DNA of 10,964 nt. It comes from an uncultured Prochlorococcus sp. Lineage in GTDB: Bacteria > Cyanobacteriota > Cyanobacteriia > PCC-6307 > Cyanobiaceae. The position numbers were made by a program, and so were the translations under genes. Under the pieces are notes generated by a model, which saw only the letters and a list, made by a program, of their open reading frames with translations, did no database searches and had not been told where the DNA came from. The DNA lies in assembly GCA_902573045.1 (NCBI GenBank), contig CACGIB010000020.1, positions 1-10,964 of the forward strand, read 5' to 3'. This document shows, piece by piece, positions 7,401-10,964 of the stretch (positions within the stretch are counted from its first letter, which is position 1; each line of letters begins with the position of its first letter).

Positions 7401-10157
7401 ATGACAGAGATGAATGATCAATTATCTTTAGAGAATTATTCACCTTTTGAAGTAGAGAAAAAGTGGCAAGAAAAATGGGAAAGTCTTAAAGCATTTAGTC
7501 CTAACCCTGAGGATGATGGGGAGCCTTTTTGTGTTGTTATTCCGCCACCAAATGTAACTGGATCTTTACATATGGGGCATGCATTTAATACTGCTTTGAT
7601 AGATGTTGTAGTACGTTTTCAAAGACTTTTAGGTAAGAATGTTTTGTGTTTACCAGGAACTGATCATGCTTCAATAGCTGTTCAAACTATTCTTGAAAAA
7701 CAATTAAAAAGTGAAGGCAAAACAAGCGAGGATATTGGAAGAGATGAATTTCTTAAAAGAGCATGGGACTGGAAAGAACAAAGTGGTGGAAGAATAGTTT
7801 CTCAATTAAAAAGGATAGGATATTCAGTTGACTGGACTAGAGAAAGATTTACTCTTGATCAAAAATTAAATGAAGCAGTTATTGAGGCTTTTAATATTCT
7901 CTATAAAAAGAATTTAATTTATAGAGGCGAATATTTGGTTAATTGGTGCCCTGAATCTCAATCTGCCGTAAGTGATCTTGAAGTTGAAATGCAAGAAGTA
8001 AAAGGTTATTTATGGCATTTTAAATACCCTTTAATCTCTGAAAGTGGTGAACAGTTAGATAAGTACTTAGAAGTTGCAACAACAAGACCAGAAACTCTTT
8101 TGGGTGATACTGCTGTGGCAGTTAATCCTGATGATGATAGATATAAAGAATTTATTGGTGTCAAAGTAAAAGTCCCTTTCGTTGATAGAGAAATACCTAT
8201 TATCGCTGATTCACATGTTGATAAAGATTTTGGGACGGGTTGTGTGAAGGTTACTCCAGCCCATGATCCAAATGATTTTGCAATAGGAAAAAGGCATAAT
8301 TTAAAACAGATTAATGTAATGAATAAAGATGGAACTTTAAATATTAATGCCGGTATTTTTCAAAATTTAGATAGATATGAGGCTAGAAAGAAAATTATCA
8401 AAGAATTGGATAACTTAGGCCTTTTGACAAAGATAGAGGATTATAAACATACTGTTCCTTTTTCTGATAGAGGTAAGGTTCCAATTGAACCTTTATTGTC
8501 AACACAATGGTTTTTGAAAATGGATGATATATCACAAGGATGTCTTAATGAAATTGATTCTAAAAAACCATCGTTTATTCCTCCACGCTGGGAGAAAGTT
8601 TATAAGGATTGGTTGGAGAATATTAATGATTGGTGTATCAGTCGGCAATTGTGGTGGGGGCACCAAATACCAGCATGGTATGTTTTAGACGACTCTCAAG
8701 ACTCAATAGAACAAAATACTCCATATATCGTTGCAAGAAATGAAGAAGATGCCTTAATCGAAGCTAATAAAAAATTTGGATTAAATATTAAATTGGTTCG
8801 TGATAAAGATGTTTTGGATACATGGTTTTCAAGTGGTTTATGGCCTTTCTCAACCCTTGGTTGGCCAAATACAAATGATCCGGATTTTAAAAAATGGTAT
8901 CCAAATAATGTTCTTGTTACTGGTTTCGATATTATTTTCTTCTGGGTGGCAAGAATGACAATGATGGGGAATACTTTTACCAATAATATTCCTTTTAAGG
9001 ATGTTTATATTCATGGACTAGTTCGAGATGAAAACAATAAAAAAATGAGTAAAAGTTCAGGTAATGGTATTGATCCAATACTATTAATTGATAAATATGG
9101 TTCTGATGCACTACGATTTGCTTTAATTCGAGAAGTCGCAGGCGCTGGACAAGATATCCGGCTTGATTTTGATAGGAAAAAAGATACATCTTCAACTGTT
9201 GAAGCTTCAAGAAATTTTGCGAATAAATTATGGAATGCAACTAAATTTGTGTTAATTAATAAAACTTCTAACAATAATTATTCGCTTAATGACAGTGATG
9301 AAACTTCTTTAGAGTTATGTGATAAGTGGATTTTATCGAAATTGAATCAAGTAAATAAAAAAGTCGCTGCTTTGTTGAAAGAATATAAATTGGGAGAATC
9401 TGCCAAACTTCTATATGAATTTGCATGGAATGATTTTTGTGACTGGTATGTAGAATTTGCTAAACAAAGGTTTAATAATAAAGAGACTAAAAATAGACAA
9501 ATAACTGAAAAAGTTTTAATAAAAGTGCTAAATGATATTTTGGTAATGATCCATCCTTTTATGCCGCATATTACTGAGGAACTTTGGCATGTACTGCAAC
9601 TAAAACCAGATAATGTATTATTATCTCTTCAAAAATGGCCAATTAATGAAAATAAATTTGTTGATAATAAGCTTGATAATTCCTTTCAGAAACTCTTTGG
9701 AATTATTAGGCTGATTAGAAATTTGAGAGCTGAATTGGGTCTTAAGCCATCAGAAAAAGGTCCTGTATATTTAATTTCAGATAATGATGAATTGATTGAT
9801 TTTTTAAAAAATTTAGTTGACGATATTCAAACCTTAACTAAATCTTCTGAAGTATTTATTTTTAAAACTAATGCTGTTGATAAAAAAGAGTTTGCTAAAT
9901 CTTTTTCTGGGATAATTAGTGATTTAGAGGTTTACTTACCTTTTCAGGATTTTGTAAATATAGATGCATTAAAGGAAAGGTTAACCAAGGATTTAAAAAA
10001 GGTGACTGCTGAATTGGAAAATTTAAATAAGAGATTATCTAATAAAAATTTCGTTGATAAGGCTCCAAAAGATATTGTTGATGATTGCAGATTTAAATTA
10101 AATGAGGGTTCGGTGCAAAAGGAGAGAATTACTAAAAAACTCGAACTATTGAATTGA
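7401..10157 (+). CDS. valS: Valyl-tRNA synthetase, complete
   Basis: ValRS charges tRNA-Val and hydrolyses mischarged Thr-tRNA-Val. The 918-residue class I enzyme is of normal length. Domains in order are: the Rossmann catalytic core with PPPNVTGSLHMGH (HIGH-type motif, HMGH at 57-60); the CP1 editing domain with TTRPET (227-232) and GTGCVKVTPAHDPNDF; the return to the core with WCISRQLWWGHQIPAW (from 411) and [20 protein letters not shown]; the KMSKS loop at 548-552; an anticodon-binding helical domain (roughly 620-780); and a Lys/Glu-rich C-terminal coiled coil typical of ValRS. I chose ATG at 7401 (MTEMNDQL); TTG 7395 and ATG 7410 are alternatives. Codons from about 463 onward lie in the right inverted-repeat arm, so the 3' half is present twice in the window. 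It overlaps or abuts the TVP38-like gene. Confidence 0.97.
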   Translation: MTEMNDQLSLENYSPFEVEKKWQEKWESLKAFSPNPEDDGEPFCVVIPPPNVTGSLHMGHAFNTALIDVVVRFQRLLGKNVLCLPGTDHASIAVQTILEKQLKSEGKTSEDIGRDEFLKRAWDWKEQSGGRIVSQLKRIGYSVDWTRERFTLDQKLNEAVIEAFNILYKKNLIYRGEYLVNWCPESQSAVSDLEVEMQEVKGYLWHFKYPLISESGEQLDKYLEVATTRPETLLGDTAVAVNPDDDRYKEFIGVKVKVPFVDREIPIIADSHVDKDFGTGCVKVTPAHDPNDFAIGKRHNLKQINVMNKDGTLNINAGIFQNLDRYEARKKIIKELDNLGLLTKIEDYKHTVPFSDRGKVPIEPLLSTQWFLKMDDISQGCLNEIDSKKPSFIPPRWEKVYKDWLENINDWCISRQLWWGHQIPAWYVLDDSQDSIEQNTPYIVARNEEDALIEANKKFGLNIKLVRDKDVLDTWFSSGLWPFSTLGWPNTNDPDFKKWYPNNVLVTGFDIIFFWVARMTMMGNTFTNNIPFKDVYIHGLVRDENNKKMSKSSGNGIDPILLIDKYGSDALRFALIREVAGAGQDIRLDFDRKKDTSSTVEASRNFANKLWNATKFVLINKTSNNNYSLNDSDETSLELCDKWILSKLNQVNKKVAALLKEYKLGESAKLLYEFAWNDFCDWYVEFAKQRFNNKETKNRQITEKVLIKVLNDILVMIHPFMPHITEELWHVLQLKPDNVLLSLQKWPINENKFVDNKLDNSFQKLFGIIRLIRNLRAELGLKPSEKGPVYLISDNDELIDFLKNLVDDIQTLTKSSEVFIFKTNAVDKKEFAKSFSGIISDLEVYLPFQDFVNIDALKERLTKDLKKVTAELENLNKRLSNKNFVDKAPKDIVDDCRFKLNEGSVQKERITKKLELLN

Positions 10158-10159
10158 TT

Positions 10160-10756
10160 ATGAATATATTCCTAGAAAATATTTATAATTTGTCTTTTTT
10201 TTTTAATACTGGAATTGGAATCTTATCGTTTGTTTGTATTTATATTTTAATTGTTTTATTAATACTTCCAGCTTCTTGGTTATCTTTATTATCGGGTTTT
10301 TTATATGGCTCATATTTAGGGTCAATTATCGTTTTCATTTCGGCTTCCATTGGAGCATCAGTTGCATTTTTTTTATCAAAAACTTTTTTTGCAAAAAAGC
10401 TTAAAAACCTTTTTAGCCGTTATCCAAAATTAAGTGTTATGGAAAAAGTAGTAGAAAAAGGCGGACTTAAATTAATTTTTTTAGCGAGATTATCTCCGAT
10501 ATTTCCCTTCAGTATTCTAAATTATTTTTATGGTTTGAATAATATTAAATTTAGAGATTTCTCTCTTGGCCTTCTTGGAATTATTCCAGGAACTTTTCTT
10601 TATTGCTCAATAGGTAGTTTGGCAAAAAGTCTCCAGGATTTAAAAAATGTGCAATCACCAAATAATTTGTATATGACTATCATCGGAGTTGTTTCAACTT
10701 TTTTGGTTGTATATTTCTTAGCTAAATACTCCAGAGAATATTTTGAAAACTCCTAA
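10160..10756 (+). CDS. TVP38/DedA-like (VTT domain) membrane protein
   Basis: The 198-residue integral membrane protein has hydrophobic segments at about 18-37, 40-72, 103-125, 135-156 and 171-189. The central part shows the VTT/SNARE-associated pattern: LPASWLSLLSGFLYGSYLGS (36-55), followed by a basic stretch (74-100) and GGLKLIFLARLSPIFPFSIL (101-120) with the conserved Arg110 and Pro113. Some members of the wider DedA superfamily transport polyprenyl phosphates or scramble lipids; the role of cyanobacterial TVP38-like proteins is not settled, so I give only the family. ATG at 10160 is two bases past the valS stop; TTG at 10154 would overlap the stop and add Met-Ile. No Shine-Dalgarno sequence is visible, so it probably depends on coupling to valS. 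It ends four bases from the convergent small ORF. Confidence 0.87.
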   Translation: MNIFLENIYNLSFFFNTGIGILSFVCIYILIVLLILPASWLSLLSGFLYGSYLGSIIVFISASIGASVAFFLSKTFFAKKLKNLFSRYPKLSVMEKVVEKGGLKLIFLARLSPIFPFSILNYFYGLNNIKFRDFSLGLLGIIPGTFLYCSIGSLAKSLQDLKNVQSPNNLYMTIIGVVSTFLVVYFLAKYSREYFENS

Positions 10757-10760
10757 GAAT

Positions 10761-10964
10761 TTAATCTTTAATATTCCAATCTCTAATAGATGCAATTAAG
10801 ATAAACCAAAATAGCCTAACTTTACCTAACAAAGTTTTATTGGCTTCTAATTCTATATATTTTGCCTGTCCACAAGGTGTTTTTATGTAGTTGAAAACTG
10901 TTTTCTTTGTCATAAGTCTCTCAAAGTTATGATAAATATTTTTATATTTTATAGCCAATATTTT
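10761..10964 (-). CDS. Unrecognised small ORF at the right edge, possibly 5'-partial
   Basis: The frame is open through the window end, so the gene may begin outside. Inside the window the candidates are TTG at 10958 (65 aa) and ATG at 10913 (50 aa), the latter with GAGAGAC a few bases upstream. The product is Lys-rich, with a lone Cys in TPCGQA, a mixed KAKYIEL-type middle part and a hydrophobic RLFWFILIASIRDW near the end, which is too short to call a sure membrane segment. It converges tail-to-tail on the TVP38-like gene with a gap of four bases. I see no recognisable domain. The copy at 1-204 is its mirror. Confidence 0.5.
   Translation of the reverse strand, partial: KILAIKYKNIYHNFERLMTKKTVFNYIKTPCGQAKYIELEANKTLLGKVRLFWFILIASIRDWNIKD

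Larger units (their letters stand above)
8786..10964. repeat. Right arm of the 2179-bp inverted repeat (partner 1-2179)
   Basis: This arm is the likely original, because valS runs through its inner boundary at 8786 without interruption from the single-copy core. It holds the 3' half of valS, the TVP38-like gene and the convergent small ORF. The inner boundary is set by the base before TATTAAAT: A at 8785 here, versus a base complementary to C2180 in the left copy. The outer boundary coincides with the window end. Confidence 0.97.

Overview
The window looks like a contig from a high-light-type Prochlorococcus or a close picocyanobacterial relative. The support is very AT-rich DNA, compact genes with overlaps or gaps of a few bases, and the gene set and order mazG-speE-speB-gcvT-aspS next to a tRNA-Val, an IscA-like gene, valS and a TVP38-like membrane gene. 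The taxon call is from recalled gene order and composition; I ran no search.

Layout. The dominant structure is a giant inverted repeat: positions 1-2179 are the reverse complement of 8786-10964, with no difference in any stretch I compared. The arms reach both window ends exactly (x pairs with 10965-x) and flank a single-copy core of 6606 bases (2180-8785). The intact order is read in the core plus the right arm. On the minus strand, from about 6776 down, lie mazG, speE, speB, gcvT and the 5' part of aspS, tightly packed and probably one transcript. On the plus strand, from 6875, lie tRNA-Val(UAC), a small A-type Fe-S carrier gene, complete valS and a TVP38/DedA-like gene. A short unrecognised ORF then converges from the right edge. 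The left arm repeats this right end in mirror image: unrecognised ORF, TVP38-like gene and the 3' half of valS, which is joined directly to aspS at codon 264-265.

Interpretation. The junction at 2179/2180 interrupts two essential aminoacyl-tRNA synthetase genes, shows short shared sequence (TATTAAAT), joins DNA from about 6 kb away in inverted orientation, and creates arms without visible divergence. This is the known signature of a template-switch chimera from multiple displacement amplification (single-cell genomes) or a related assembly artefact. A real inverted duplication is possible but less likely. Features in 1-2179 should be treated as duplicates, and aspS as artificially truncated.

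Function. The real genes are housekeeping: SpeB and SpeE make putrescine and spermidine, MazG cleans the nucleotide pool, GcvT serves glycine cleavage and one-carbon supply, AspS, ValS and tRNA-Val serve translation, and the IscA-like protein serves Fe-S assembly. I found no CRISPR array, insertion sequence, phage gene, toxin-antitoxin pair or evident new system. The unusual signal is the structural chimera.
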